Origin: Lantana camara
Lineage: Eukaryota; Streptophyta; Magnoliopsida; Lamiales; Verbenaceae
DNA length: 64,000 nt
Direction: 5' to 3'
Assembly: GCA_037501455.1 (NCBI GenBank)
Contig: CM074856.1
Location: 101,773,001 to 101,837,000 of the forward strand
The notes below the pieces were generated by a model, which saw only the letters and a list, made by a program, of their open reading frames with translations, did no database searches and had not been told where the DNA came from. The position numbers were made by a program, and so were the translations under genes. Below are positions 11,032 to 22,672 of this stretch, one piece after another; the first letter of the stretch is position 1; each line of letters starts with the position of its first letter.

Positions 11032-13492
11032 ATAATCACCGCCCCCCCAAGGAAAGCAGATTCGGAAACATACCAGAATCCAAGGCATAACAAGGTCCAG
11101 GACCAAGTGAAAATCATATCCGGAGGCATATCAAAGGCATATCATATCAGACATAATCATATCAGCAATCATAGCATAGGCATAACCATAACATATTGAT
11201 GATCCTATCATATCAGATCCTAGCATAATCAGATTCTACAACATAAATCGTATCAGGCATATCCATTGGGCTTATATTCACATACATATCGGCACATATC
11301 ATTAGGGTTTAACTATAACCTAACCTCACCTGGTACCAAACAAAGCCGAACAGAAAGCGAATGGTCTACCCCGGAGCCAGCACGACCACAAGTCACCACC
11401 CTGGGTGCACATGTACCAACTGAGCGCACAAAACACAACACAGAGCTCAGACTCAGACTCAAACAACCATACAGAGATGCACGACAATGCTCTTGAATGC
11501 ACAAAACAAAATACATATGGTACACATTAGCAAAACAATGATTTATAGTCATATACCATGCTTCATACGCAATTCACACATTACAAGGTCAAATGGGTCA
11601 TGTACCTAACCAATTATCCCAAAAAATCAAGCTATATCTTACAACATTTCCCAAGAGATGAAATTAGTCAAAGAAACATGTAACGAATCTTATTCAAGTC
11701 ATGAAATGGATAAACAAAGGATAGCGTAATCATTCAACCCTACAAAGTCCCATATAATTCATACAATGCATAACAAATTCATATTTATACGAATAAATCA
11801 TTTCTTACTTCAAAGAGTGGCCAATTAATTGATACATAGCACGGTAAATTATTTCTAAGTTATCAAGAGTAGCATGCTCGTTTTCAAAGGACAGGGATCA
11901 GGTAAATCAAAACAAATAATTTCATATAATTCATACATCGCACAATAGACTCACTTAATTAAGTAATTAAACTTTAAATTACAAAAGTTTCAAGTTTAAT
12001 TATCTACGGCATATTACCCATTTCTACGTTGCTATGAATAGCATATTTGTTTATCAAGTAGCGAGGTTTAATTAATTCAAGTCATATAAATTTCATATTA
12101 TTAAAAAATTACACTAACACCTCTTCAAAGTTAATCAAGTAGCATGAATTCAACAAACCGGGACTCAAATCACAAACCAAAGCAGCAATTCATATCACAA
12201 TTTATTTAGTACATGATTTCATAGACATCGGGATACAATTCGATCGACAATTCAAGCATAAACCATTTATTTACAATTATGTCAAATAATCCCCAAATAT
12301 AAAAATAAATTCATAGAAGATAAACCGAGTGTCCGATTAACGAACGGAAAGTGGCGTTGGACTCACCACAACGAAACGGACCTACTGTCCGAAAGTCACC
12401 AGAATGCCGCCACCGTAGCCTGCCGAACAGCCACTGGCCGCCACCGAAACACTACCTCCGGTGGTCGACAAAAGCCCTCAAATAATTTTAGAAAATACCA
12501 AACACACCGGATTTCGTTGGTGAAAAAATGAACTAAATCCCTGAATGAAAATTGAAATTAAACGCTAACCGTAAAACGAAAACAAAATCCGAACATACCG
12601 TTGGAAAGCCCGTAATGAGGCCTTCGAAAGCCTCTAGCCAAAAGCAGGAAAAAGTCACCGAAAAATCAACCGCGGTTCACAGCTGGCCCGCCACCGGTCC
12701 GCCGCCGACGGACGATTCTTAGGCCGCCACCTACATGAAAAGTTCGGCCTCGTTGAGTTGAGCAACTTCTCAAAAGGGCCCGATACCAAAAACTCATCGG
12801 AAAAGCCCAAAATTACTGCCAATAGCCGTGTCTCTACTACCTTGCCGGAACCACCATCTACGGCCAAAAATAGCTCAAATTGATACTGGAAATGAACTCA
12901 GGGGGTCGAAAAGGGTAGGAACCACATTGAACCGTCGAAAAAAGTCACCGGAGCGTGGCCTTTGGTGGCGCTACAATAACACGTGCCACCGCCGCCACCT
13001 TCAATCGGCGCGTGCACCACCACCTCCGCCTCAATGGCGGTGCCACCTACACAGAATTGAACTTTGGGAAGTTGCCGACATGACCCCAGTGGTCGTGTCG
13101 AAGAAAAACCGTCGGAAGCCGTCGCGAGAAGGCGGCGAAGTTGCGGTGGTTCCACCTCCACTCGCCGCGACTGAAAATGGCAGAAAAGGTCTGCCTCCGC
13201 TTGTCGTCGGCCCAAGATCTTGGTACGATTGTATTCGTGTCGTCGAGCTCTTCGAAATAGACTACTCATTCGTTGAATTCTGTCAAGAAATGGCTGCCTT
13301 CCTATTGTGCATTTTTCGTTTGTGTGTTTGTGGTGTTTTGTCGAAGAAGAGAGAGAGAAGAGAGAGAGCTGCTGATTGGTCTGGTACAAATAACGAGGAT
13401 CCTGGTGTTTTGTCCAGGGTCCTAACATACGAGAACGGTCAGTAGGAAGGGCAAATAAGTCAGAATTGGGCAAACTCAGAGTCTATGGACTC

Positions 13493-13497
13493 ATTTC
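13493..13497. repeat. TSD of element C, left copy (ATTTC)
   Basis: Five bases before the C 3' LTR, repeated at 50244-50248 after its 5' LTR, 36.7 kb away. This joins the two C LTRs into one element despite the nested insertions. Confidence 0.92.
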
Positions 13498-16400
13498 TGT
13501 AACACCCCAAACGGTGGGGCATCACACCCCCGCACTATGACCCGACACGTGTACGAAATGGAGAGTCCGTACACGTACTAAGTCACAGCGAACGGGTGAC
13601 AGATGAAAAGCACACCCACTGGCTAGGCGGTATCTAACCCTGTACAGGTGAAAGAATGCAAAACATGACAACAGAAGCAATACAAAATGGCAACTTTCAA
13701 AAACTTAAATCAGCAATTATAAATTCATATATCCAGAAAGTGAAACAACATCAACCTAAACGGGTTCAACTAAACAAGGCAACCTGTCCTAGCCTGTCTC
13801 GAATAACTATACAACAAAACGGGTTCAACTGGCCCTAGAAACCTGTCCCGATCAAACATATAATCAAACGGGTTCGACTAATCCAAGTACCTGTCCTAAC
13901 CTGTCCCGAATTCTAAACATTTAAATCATAAATGCAACATGCACAAAACACATCTTATACAAAATTTACAAACATATTTCAAAACAAATTGCTTAAAAAA
14001 CTAAACGAACAGACACAAACATGACAGACATGACACACTGCCACCTAGCACGAACTCCAATGTGAACCCAAACCAAAACCTGCACACTAGAAACATAAAC
14101 GGGTTGGGGTCAATCCAAAGACTGAGCGAGGGGATAACACACGCACGCTATACATATATATAGGGCACAGCACAAGGTAGAAGCAATGTTCCTGAACCCA
14201 GGGGTTAGTTTTTGCACGCCAAAATATTTTTCCGTGATAGTATACTTATAGGGGCTTAAAATCAAACAAACAAATCTTAACTCAAACGTTCTTAAAACAT
14301 AAGTTCAGATTCATGCAGACTTAACACACATATCAGAGCATATCGTATTAGTTTAAAAGTATATCAATTTTTATCTTAATTTAAGAATCTACCCCCGTTT
14401 CATGAACTTATAACAGACGGACAGAAAGAACACACTTACTCATATCAGAACAAAACTCATAAAACAATCCCACCTGCACACCATTGGGGAAGAGAGGTGC
14501 CCCTCTCAACCCACCACAGAATGAAACATGTGAACCGGAGGATCCCGCCCGGTTCCTTCGACGGCCAGCCAAAATGCGCTCCGTCGGCATAAGAGAACTA
14601 AGTCTCCCGTTGGTGGAGAAGTGCACAGGGGTCGTAACCGGCGACCCCAATGGTCGTCCCGGGTCTCCCTTACCCACAATCTCTGGGGCCCATCACACAG
14701 ATAAACAGACATATATCGGAAACTTAACTTGCCACACACAGACAGACAGACATCTCTTATGCATATCGTGCTTATCATATCACATGTACATATCACACAC
14801 ACTGACCTCGGAATCATAATAGAACTGAAACAAAGCATACATAGGCTCATACATAGCGTTTCGTATTTTCAAATCAAATCATATGACAAAACTAGAAAAA
14901 TACGTACTTCGCACATATCTACATATATATAAGGCTTATAAACTGCATGTATTCGAAAACGAGCACGTTGTAATAGGGTATAACTATATCCTAACCTCAT
15001 CTGGCACTAAACACAGCCGAAGACACAACAAATGGTCCACCCCGGAACCTGCACGACTCACTTGTCACCACCCCGGGTGCACCTGTACCAACTGAACACA
15101 CAAACACAGACTCAGACTCCAAAACCAACCAAAAAGACGCACGGCCATGCTCACGGATACAAATGATGCAACATATGACCCATATTGATTCAATCAAGTC
15201 ATTCAGAGCATATTACAATCCAAAATACATATCAAAAGATGCATAGCTTATAAAATTCCTAACGTTAATTACATACAATAAATTAGGACATTAAGAATTC
15301 CATTCATATCAAGTACCAATTCTCGAATAAATAAACGCAATTTACATAACAATTTATATACAAATTATACATTGACAATTTTCACGATATTCTAACAATT
15401 AGCATACTTAAGCAATTCATTCAAATTAAATATAACTTAGCCTATCATAATTCATTTCTTATATTTCATAACATTTCATAATCAATTAGTTTTCTAAAAT
15501 TACACTAACACCCCTTAAACAAGAATTATTCTCAAATAAGTAGGCAAATAACGAGGCAATTAAATTCACTAAATCACGAATTAAGCTTTCATACAACATA
15601 ATATATTTTCATATATCATACAATTCAAAATTTTCATTTCATAGTTCATACAAGGCCGAAATTACAATTAAAACAATTAACGAAGATAAATACAACAACT
15701 TCAAAAATTCACATAAAATCAACCGGACATCCGATGACGAACGGAAACTGGCGTTGGACTCACCAAGACGAAAGGAACCCGCTGATCGAAAGTCACCAGA
15801 ATGCCGCCACCGTAGCCGGCCGAACCGCCACGTGCAGCCGCCGAACCACCACCTCCGATGGTCGGAAAATTCCCCGGAAGGACAAAAACATGCGTCTCGG
15901 CCTACTCAACAAAAGCCCTCAATCAATTTCAGAAAATACCAAACACGCCGGACTTCGTTGACGAAAAACCGAACTAAATTCCAAGGACGAAAACTGAAAT
16001 TAAACGCAAACCGTAAAACGAAAACGAAATCCGAACATACCGTTGGAAAGCCCGTAACGAGCCCTTCGAAAGCCCCTAGCGAAAACCTGAAAAAAGTCGC
16101 CGGAAAAATCGAACGCCGGTCCAGACCTGTCCACCGCCGCCGGCCGGTTCTTGAGCCACCACCACCACGAATAACTCAAACTCGTCGTCAGGAACAACCT
16201 TTGAAAAGGGATCACCACCAAAACCAGCCGAAAAAAGGCCGAACCGCCGCCTCAAAGTTCCGCCGATGCTTCTCGCTGGAAAACGCCATTTTCGGTCACT
16301 TTCTCGCCAAACCATTGCCGGAAATGAAATCAGGAGGTCGAAAATGATCGGAAACCATCAAGCCCCGTCGAAAAACGCCACTACAGTAGCGCCGCCGCCT

Positions 16401-17128
16401 GTCGCGATCTTCGGGCGGCGCGTGCGGCGCCGTCACAGCCCGGATGGCCGCGCCGCCAACGCCATACGCTGCGTCGGGGAGTCTTCTTACTGGGTCCGTG
16501 GCGCGTGTCTCGAGATCACCGCCGAAAACCGCCGCGAATGGGCGGCGAAGCGGCGGCTCCGCCACCCCCCCGCCTGTACATTTGAAAATCGGCGAAAAGG
16601 GCCACCTCCGGTTGTCGTCGGGCCATGATCTTGGTACGGTTGAGACCGCATCGTCGAGCTCATCGAAAAACACTATTAGTTCGTCGAAATCCGTCGAGAA
16701 ACGAGCAAGTTTGGATTGTATGTGAAATTACACCTTCGAGTGTGTGTGTACAGTGTTTGAATCGCTGGTGGGGGGGGAGAGAGAGCTGAAGCTGAGGTTA
16801 TGGCACGAATAACGATGAAGAAGATATTTATCCCAGTCCTCGCGTGAAGAAACGATTGGTAGAAAGGGCTAACGACGTCAGAATTGGGCAAACTTAGAGT
16901 CTACGGACTCGTTTCGCTGCCCTGAACGTAATAAAGGGGTCAAAGAGGTCGAAATCTCGATCGAACGAGGAATGACCGAAAAACCCCTAAAAAGAGAAAA
17001 TTGCAAACAAGCCCCTAAACTCTTAAAGAGTTCAAAATAGGGCCGTGCAAAGCATAAAATCACATAATTACACACATAAAAGGTTGAAACATGGCGTACC
17101 TTATTTATAGGATGAGCGGGATGTTACA
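13498..17128 (-). repeat. Element C 3' LTR (3631 bp)
   Basis: Left LTR. It contains three tandem CGGGTTCRACT...CCTGTCC repeats (13757-13915), the R-region hairpin at 14110-14125 with one sense-strand G-U pair, a GC-rich block (16080-16620) and a GA-rich run near 16770-16786 (CTCTCT in the sense strand). Apparent frames at 15754-16347 and neighbours fall in GC-rich LTR sequence and are not called. Confidence 0.92.
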
Positions 17129-17145
17129 AACTTCCCTCCTTTAAA
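17129..17145 (-). promoter_or_regulatory. Polypurine tract of C
   Basis: The sense reading is TTTAAAGGAGGGAAGTT, directly before the LTR start TGTAACATCCC. Confidence 0.82.
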
Positions 17146-17165
17146 AGGACCTGTCCTCAGGTCCT
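17146..17165 (-). other. Polypurine-proximal hairpin of C
   Basis: The sense reading AGGACCTG-AGGA-CAGGTCCT forms an 8-bp stem. It is identical in form to D (57603-57622) and compensated relative to H. Confidence 0.75.
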
Positions 17166-17416
17166 ACTGCTGAGTCGAAGAGCTTCGATCTGGACTACTT
17201 CAATCAATCTCCCAAAAATCGTATAGTCATAGCCCTGGCTGTGAAGTTTACCCCTTTGATGGCATCATCTCCCTTCAGGGTTTGGTAGCCATAGAGATCT
17301 GTCTGAACACTTCATTCCATCACCCCTAGGTCACTGCATTCCAAGCTCGCCACCGTCACATCCTCATCGCTTAATGGCTGAAGTTAGGCCACCCACAACG
17401 CAACGGCAACAAATAA

Positions 17417-17780
17417 GAGAGAATCCCATCTCTCAACACTCAAGTGAGAGCACCCCGTCTCTCGACACACAAAAGAGAAAACCCCGTTCCTCAGCACACA
17501 AGGGAGAGAACCCCGTCTCTCCGGCACAGAATTGAGAGAACCCCATCTCTCAACCACATAATCGAGAGAGCCCCGTCTCTCAACCTAAGTCTGGCAGATT
17601 CCACACCTCCCAGACATTCTAGTTTGAGAAAATCCAGCACTTCTCAAACCCCTAAATTCGAAAGAATCCAACATCTTCGAATATCTAGCTCCAAGAGAAT
17701 CCAACATCTCTCGCACACGAATAGGGAGAATCCCGCTTCTCCCTAACACATAAATAGAGAGAGATCTCAACAACTCTCTA
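17417..17780 (-). repeat. Hairpin array of C (12 units)
   Basis: Twelve consecutive hairpins at: 17417-17434, 17446-17463, 17475-17492, 17503-17522, 17532-17553, 17564-17581, 17589-17615, 17622-17649, 17656-17682, 17694-17711, 17722-17745 and 17755-17780. Stems differ (for example GAGAGA, GGAGAGA, TTGAGAGA, GTCTGG, GTTTGAGAA, TAGGGAGAA) yet each is matched by its own complement. The first six have a CGGGGT-type 6-nt loop in the sense strand; most of the rest have a longer TGTTGGAT-type loop. Unit 3 (GAGAAA/TTCCTC) pairs fully only on the sense strand through G-U. This is the clearest array in the window. Confidence 0.85.
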
Positions 17781-18221
17781 GCACACAAGTCCACTTACTC
17801 AGCAATCAAACAAACACACATTGGAGCAAACACTGGACGCAAAACATGTGATGTATCGGTGTCCCTGGAGTATAGACTCGTCATCCATGCTCAACTCAAG
17901 GGGGATATCGCGATGGAATCTCTGTAAAATAAGATTACAATATATGTATATGCATGAAAGGGGTAATGAGCAATCAAGAACATTAAACATAGAGGCACAA
18001 ATAATTTACACAAGCATGCAATCCAATCAGCTTGGCAAGTGTTCACAAACAATAGAAAACTTTAAGTTACGAAATTAAATCAATTAGCCACGTTATTACA
18101 CACGTTGTCACACACGTCAAACAAAATAAAATATAATTACTTATGCAATGCATGTGTGCAAATGCCATGAATGTTTAATGTACCGTTGACCGTGGCAATG
18201 AAGTCGTGGTTGACAATTTCT

Positions 18222-18377
18222 TCAACTTGAAAGGATAATCAAATCCTTAACTGGCCGTAGTTCCAACTTCCCATTTTGTATTCTTTGGTATTTCCTCGCA
18301 TCCTCTGGTTCAAAAGGGTCTCGAACCGTTTCAATTAGTTTTCGGAGCCAAGTGATCCGTAGGGTTTCCCGAAATCC
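18222..18377 (-). pseudogene. Decayed C-terminal piece of an unknown protein (C)
   Basis: A 51-codon open stretch beginning GFRETLRITWLRK and ending RPVKDLIILSS then TGA. The same place in D (56330-56500) reads GFQETLRITLLRE...LPIKDSIILPN and stop. Matching reading frame, stop position and conservative changes suggest a once-coding sequence. The family is unknown to me. It lies on the element's sense strand, upstream of the hairpin array. Confidence 0.5.
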
Positions 18378-18521
18378 CGATAAAATTCGCGAGAAATAGA
18401 ATTTGCTGCCTTCATCATCGGTAAGGTTTCTTATAACGTGCGTGAAGGGATCAATGGAGAATCCTTAATCAGTCCCACTTTGCTACCTTCATTATAACTG
18501 ATGCTCCCGTCCTGGTAATTT

Positions 18522-18594
18522 TGTAGCACCCCTATACGTAGAGATACCACACCCCCGCACTATAGGCCGATCCACATACGAAATGGACAATCCG
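18522..18594 (-). repeat. Element G 3' LTR, outer piece (73 bp)
   Basis: Matches 42455-42527 of the G 5' LTR and ends in ATCCG, where H begins. The remaining LTR reappears only at 40123. Confidence 0.88.
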
Positions 18595-20437
18595 TGTAAC
18601 ACCCCAAACGGAGAAGTGCCACATCCCCCGTACTATGACCCAGACCCGGGGTATGAAATGAAAGTCCATGCCCGAATCTGAATCAGAGCGAACGGGAGAC
18701 CAACTCACACACTAGGCTAGGCGGATCTAACTTGACCAAACCTCAGAGTGCGGAAGCAATTAAAACCAACAACAATAGATAGCGGAAGCATTTATAACAA
18801 AACATGCAAAGCAGATGACGGGTTCAACTAGCATAGATTCCTAATCCCGAATAGTAGATCAACAAACATAACAAGTGACGGGTTCAACTAGCATAAATCC
18901 CTAGTCCCGAATATCAACATAAAGTAATAATCATCAAGTGCCACAAGGGGCCGAATGAGAGTGCCACGCAGGGCTACCGAATAATAAAATATAATCTCAA
19001 GTCTACAAGACAAAGCATAAGTAAAGTGTATGAAAAGACAAATGCAAATAGAAAGACTAAACCGACGAAGTGCAACTCAAAGGACTCACTTCCGCCTAGC
19101 AAACGCCAACAATCCTGCAACTAAAAGTGTAAAATGAGGTGTCAGTCAACTGACTGAGTGAGGGGGCTAACGCACACCCACTGTATATATATAGAGCATA
19201 GCACATATCAGAAGGGTGGACTCATGAACCGGAGATAGGTGTTGCATACCAAAACATTTCCAAAAGTACCCAAAAGATAGTTATAAGTATAAGCTTTAGA
19301 AAACATTTCAGAAACTCTATCTCGATTCATGATTCCCAGACAGAACAGAACACATGCTCGGCGAGTACGAGCTTCCAACCTTTACTCCTCAGAATCATAT
19401 CATAAAATACAAAATCAATCCAACCGTCACACCAATGATGGAGGAGATGTACCGTCCCCAAACCATCCATAACAGACATACCCTCAAGGGGTAGCGAACC
19501 CACAAGAGTCCTCCCCGGCCTTAGCCGAAGGCTCAAGATACCACACCTTCCCTACAACACGGGTCGCGTGAAGATATCTCAAATGGAACTACGCACAGGT
19601 ATTTCCCCGACGGCCCTAACCGTCCCGGGGGCTCCTTACCCATAGCTCCTCGGATCCACATACATACATACATACATACAGATGCCAATATTTCATGGCC
19701 AACTCGCTACATAATCACAACACACTGTTTTTCCCAAAATAGCTTACATATGCTTCACAAACTGGTTTTTATATATATTCCTACGCTGCAGGGATAGCCC
19801 GCCCACGCAAGACTCACAGACTTACATTCCCACGCTGTAGGGATAGCCCGCCCACGGAGAAGTGCAAGCATAAGGTCATAAAAATATCATATTCAACACA
19901 TACATAACTATTATAAGGTATACTCGCATGCAGGGGTAGAAATCAACATGTAAAGGCCATAGGACGCATAACTATACAAAATCCTAAACCTCACCTCGTG
20001 AAAGTAGAGTCTGAGAGTGTGAAGGGCCAAACACTCTAAACCTCGGGCCCACCGGCACCACCAAACTCTGTGACAAGACATACAGAAGCCCAGACTTAGA
20101 CTCTATATGAACCAAACAAGACGCACGGCATTGCTCAACATGATCGTGGTTATGCATAAGTGTTCATGTTGTGCTTGGATAAGGTGTCGTGGTCATTCAA
20201 GGCATATCAATGCTCAACAAGGTCATATTTACAAGCAACCATCATGCAATTCCATATCCAAAGATGCAAGATCAATTTAGGAAGTCAATGTATTCACGAA
20301 ATGCATATTAAATCATCCAATGTCACAGGGTTCAATTATAATATTAGAATTAAGCATCAAGTTCATGTCGAGTTATAAAGTGCATAAGTAAGAGCAACTT
20401 GATCATATAAACATACAAAGTTGTTGTACGTAGATGG
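18595..20437 (-). repeat. Element H LTR1, part a
   Basis: Left part of LTR1 up to the copia insertion. It includes two CGGGTTCAACT repeats, the R-region hairpin at 19142-19157 (TCAGTC-AACT-GACTGA), a (CATA)n microsatellite at about 19658-19681, and a duplicated CCCACGCTG-AGGGATAGCCC segment near 19783-19857. No gene is seen. Confidence 0.9.
20433..20437. repeat. TSD of copia I, left copy (GATGG)
   Basis: GATGG precedes TGTTGGGAAT and is repeated at 29782-29786. The undisturbed H LTR2 has a single GATGG at the same place (about 36198-36202). Confidence 0.94.
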
Positions 20438-21564
20438 TGTTGGGAATAGTGCCCTGAAAATTCAATTTGTTGAATTAATTAAAACTGAATTTGCAACAAG
20501 TTGTGAGTATTTCACATATTAATAATTAATAACGTGTGATGGTATTCTTATATGAAATGTGTTTCGTAGGAAAAGACTTTGAATACCGAAATCACGTGTT
20601 ATTAAAGTTCTAGTCGGTAAGATAAGAATATGTTCTTATCAAGACTATAACGTGGTTATATAAGATGATTAGTCTTTCGTCATAGGGAATGGTGATTTCA
20701 ATTATAACACGTTGATGATTTTCAATAAGATTGGAAACATCGAACTGGACCAATGAGATTATTTATTTTATACTGCTATCTAAAATAAATAAAATCTCAG
20801 GAAGCATTGTACTCTTAATCCTGATAATATTTCGGCTTTAGGCATGTAGTGTTAGTTACTGTAACATACTCGAAGTGAGGTCTCGGTAACGGGTGGCCAA
20901 AATACTTTGTATGATTCGGTGACAACATGAAATGCGTTAAAGAATTATATTAATCAAGGAATCTGTGGCCTTGCTGGAAGGTAAGAGATATCCTTGAAAT
21001 AGATTTGTAAAAGTTCGAATTAAGACTTTGGCCAAAGCACTTCGCGTGATAACGTCACCGAAGTTGTATGATGAATGTGTTTCACATACAGAGAATTTGA
21101 ACTTAAGGCGAATCAATAAATTTCAAATTGGAGATGAAAAATAAATGATAGTAGTTATAATTTATTTTTCATGGATATCTACACGGAGGAGTAAAATGCG
21201 AAATTATTCTAGATCGAGAAATTCGTGAATAATTTAATTAATTTTAGAGTGCAACAATATTTATATAGTGGAATTAAATATTGTTAAACGGTAATTAATT
21301 ATTGTCATGAGATAATAATATATTAATCCGTTTGGAGCTAAAATTAATTAGTCCTGCAGGTCCCCCTGCAAGCCCCAAATCAAAAACCCAAAGAGAAATT
21401 ATTAAAAGGAGAAAGAGAAGTGAATTTTTCAAAGTGTTTGAAAATAGCCAAGGGATTTATTTTAAGAAAATAAATCAATTTCCAAAGAGTTGGAAATGCC
21501 CGAAATTTTATTTTGGAGAAAATAAAATTTAAAATTTAAAAAAAAAAAAAAAAAAAAAGGTGCT

Positions 21565-21690
21565 GACGTGACAGCTGACGTGGCATGCCACGTCAGCAAA
21601 TGGGCCCAGGTGGCGCTGACTGGGCAGCCGCGTGGCATGCCACGTGTGAGACACGTGGACATCCCAGATCGCGCCACGTCAGCGCGGAAA
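21565..21690 (+). promoter_or_regulatory. ACGT-core palindrome cluster (possible bZIP sites)
   Basis: TGACGTGG, CCACGTCA, CCACGTGT and ACACGTGG occur within about 120 bp, including a perfect 24-bp palindrome at 21574-21597 centred on GGCATGCC. Plant bZIP factors bind ACGT cores, so this may be a stress-responsive enhancer about 0.4-0.5 kb upstream of the TATA box. It is repeated in the 3' LTR at about 28684-28806 (palindrome 28697-28720). Confidence 0.55.
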
Positions 21691-22069
21691 CAACGGTCCA
21701 GATTTGATCGGACCGGGTCGGTCAAACGGGTCAGGGTGTCGGGTCAACGGGCCGGGTGTCGGATAGGGTCGGACCGGGTCCGGTTCCGGGCCGGACCGAC
21801 CCGGACACGTGGCCGCTTCAGAAGAGGCCACGTCAGCCCTAAGCCCTAGCCGAGAGTGAAAGACACGCGCCGCCTTGTGGCGGCGCGTGAGGGCGCGTCC
21901 GGCAGCGGATTGGCGCGTTCTCGGCGGCGTTGGACTCGTGGTGACAAGGGCTACGACGTGGTCACCTCGGTTTTCGTGTCCAAGTTGGCTACGCAAGTGG
22001 GGGTGTGAAATGACCATTTTACCCTTGCTTTTGTATCCAAAATGACCAAAATGCCCTCGGTTTTTCCCC

Positions 22070-22077
22070 TATAAATA
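22070..22077 (+). promoter_or_regulatory. TATA box of copia I 5' LTR
   Basis: TATAAATA in the context CCCCTATAAATAGGGG. It is repeated at 29193-29200 in the 3' LTR. Transcription would start about 25-35 bases downstream. Confidence 0.8.
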
Positions 22078-22165
22078 GGGGCCTTGGGTCCTCATTTCTC
22101 CCATTCAGTTTTGGGAGAGGTTTTGGCTAGAGAATAGCTTTGAAACCATATCCCATTTCTCCTAG

Positions 22166-22230
22166 TTAATTTCGATTTATTTCGAAATTAATTTTAATTA
22201 GGTGTTTATATATAACGCCTAATTTCGGGA
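22166..22230 (+). other. Structured leader hairpins in the copia LTR
   Basis: Hairpin 1 (22166-22191) is TTAATTTCG/CGAAATTAA with an 8-nt loop. Hairpin 2 follows as AATTAGGTGTT pairing with AACGCCTAATT through one G-U. In the 3' LTR, hairpin 1 (29289-29314) reads TTAATTCCG/CGGAATTAA, a paired change that preserves the stem. Confidence 0.65.
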
Positions 22231-22660
22231 GAATAAACCCTGAAAAGGGTTTTTAGTTTAAATTTTATTTTCTCTAAGTATTTAGAGAAATACTTTCGGA
22301 GCCCACGCTCCGAGGGTGTCCCTGGGGTCATTGCAGGGAAGCTCTGCCGGTCTCACGAGTGGGCAAGGAGCTGGAAAAATGCCGTTAGATAGCCATGTTT
22401 GCAGTACGGTAATAGTTTTCAGTTATTTTATTTTAAGCATGATAAATTATGTGCTCTTAAGTGTTAATTGCATGTTAGATATTTATCTGCTTAAGTGATT
22501 TAAAATTTATTATCAATTGCATGTATATACTTGAGTAGATCCGGCTAAGTCTTCCGCTTTGTATTAAAATGTTTTAGAAATATTTTAATACTTGTATTAT
22601 AATAAAAATTTTAAAATGTGGTCCCGGACTGCTACTGTTCTGGGCCCGCATCCCAGCAAC

Positions 22661-22672
22661 TGGTATCAGAGC
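22661..22672 (+). promoter_or_regulatory. Primer-binding site of copia I (tRNA-iMet)
   Basis: TGGTATCAGAGC two bases after the 5' LTR. Confidence 0.94.

Larger units (their letters stand above)
10773..13497 (-). mobile_element. Element B LTR, segment 2
   Basis: Continuation of the B LTR between the insertions of A and C. It holds four more copies of the 36-bp hairpin repeat (10790-11031), a splice-donor-like AGGTGAGG (sense) at about 11325-11335, AT-rich sequence to about 12340, and a GC-rich part (12350-13250) with a GA-rich run at 13347-13372. The GC-rich part matches C and D (the TTTCCAACGGTATG region and the CGCCGCC-rich region), so B, C and D are one family. Long frames here (12828-13445 plus, 12898-13473 minus) overlap on opposite strands and are rejected as genes. 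Confidence 0.87.
17129..18521 (-). mobile_element. Element C internal domain, part 1
   Basis: PPT-side part of the C internal domain up to the insertion of G. It contains the polypurine tract, its hairpin, the 12-unit hairpin array (17417-17780), then AT-rich sequence matching D, and a decayed coding piece at 18222-18377. No other gene is seen. Confidence 0.85.
20438..22658 (+). repeat. Copia I 5' LTR (2221 bp)
   Basis: Contains an A-rich run (about 21539-21558), a cluster of ACGT-core palindromes (21565-21690), a GC-rich stretch with CGGGTCGG-type repeats, a TATA box at 22070 and a structured leader. It is nearly identical to the 3' LTR. Frames here (for example 21568-21849) occur in both LTRs but are LTR sequence, not genes. 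Confidence 0.94.

Noticed and set aside
12828..13473. Opposed 205- and 191-codon frames
   Set aside because: GC-rich LTR sequence of B with equal openness on both strands; not preserved in the homologous C and D LTRs.
15754..16347. A 197-codon basic frame
   Set aside because: Falls in the GC-rich part of the C 3' LTR; the 5' LTR copy breaks it into shorter frames (48277-48501, 48547-48858).
17417..17780. Regularly spaced 30-nt repeats resembling a CRISPR array
   Set aside because: Repeats are not identical, each unit is its own hairpin, spacers are only about 10 nt, the context is a plant retrotransposon, and no cas genes are present.
22661..22672. Match to tRNA-Met sequence as a possible tRNA gene
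   Set aside because: Only the 12-nt primer-binding complement is present; no tRNA body follows here or at the other primer-binding sites.
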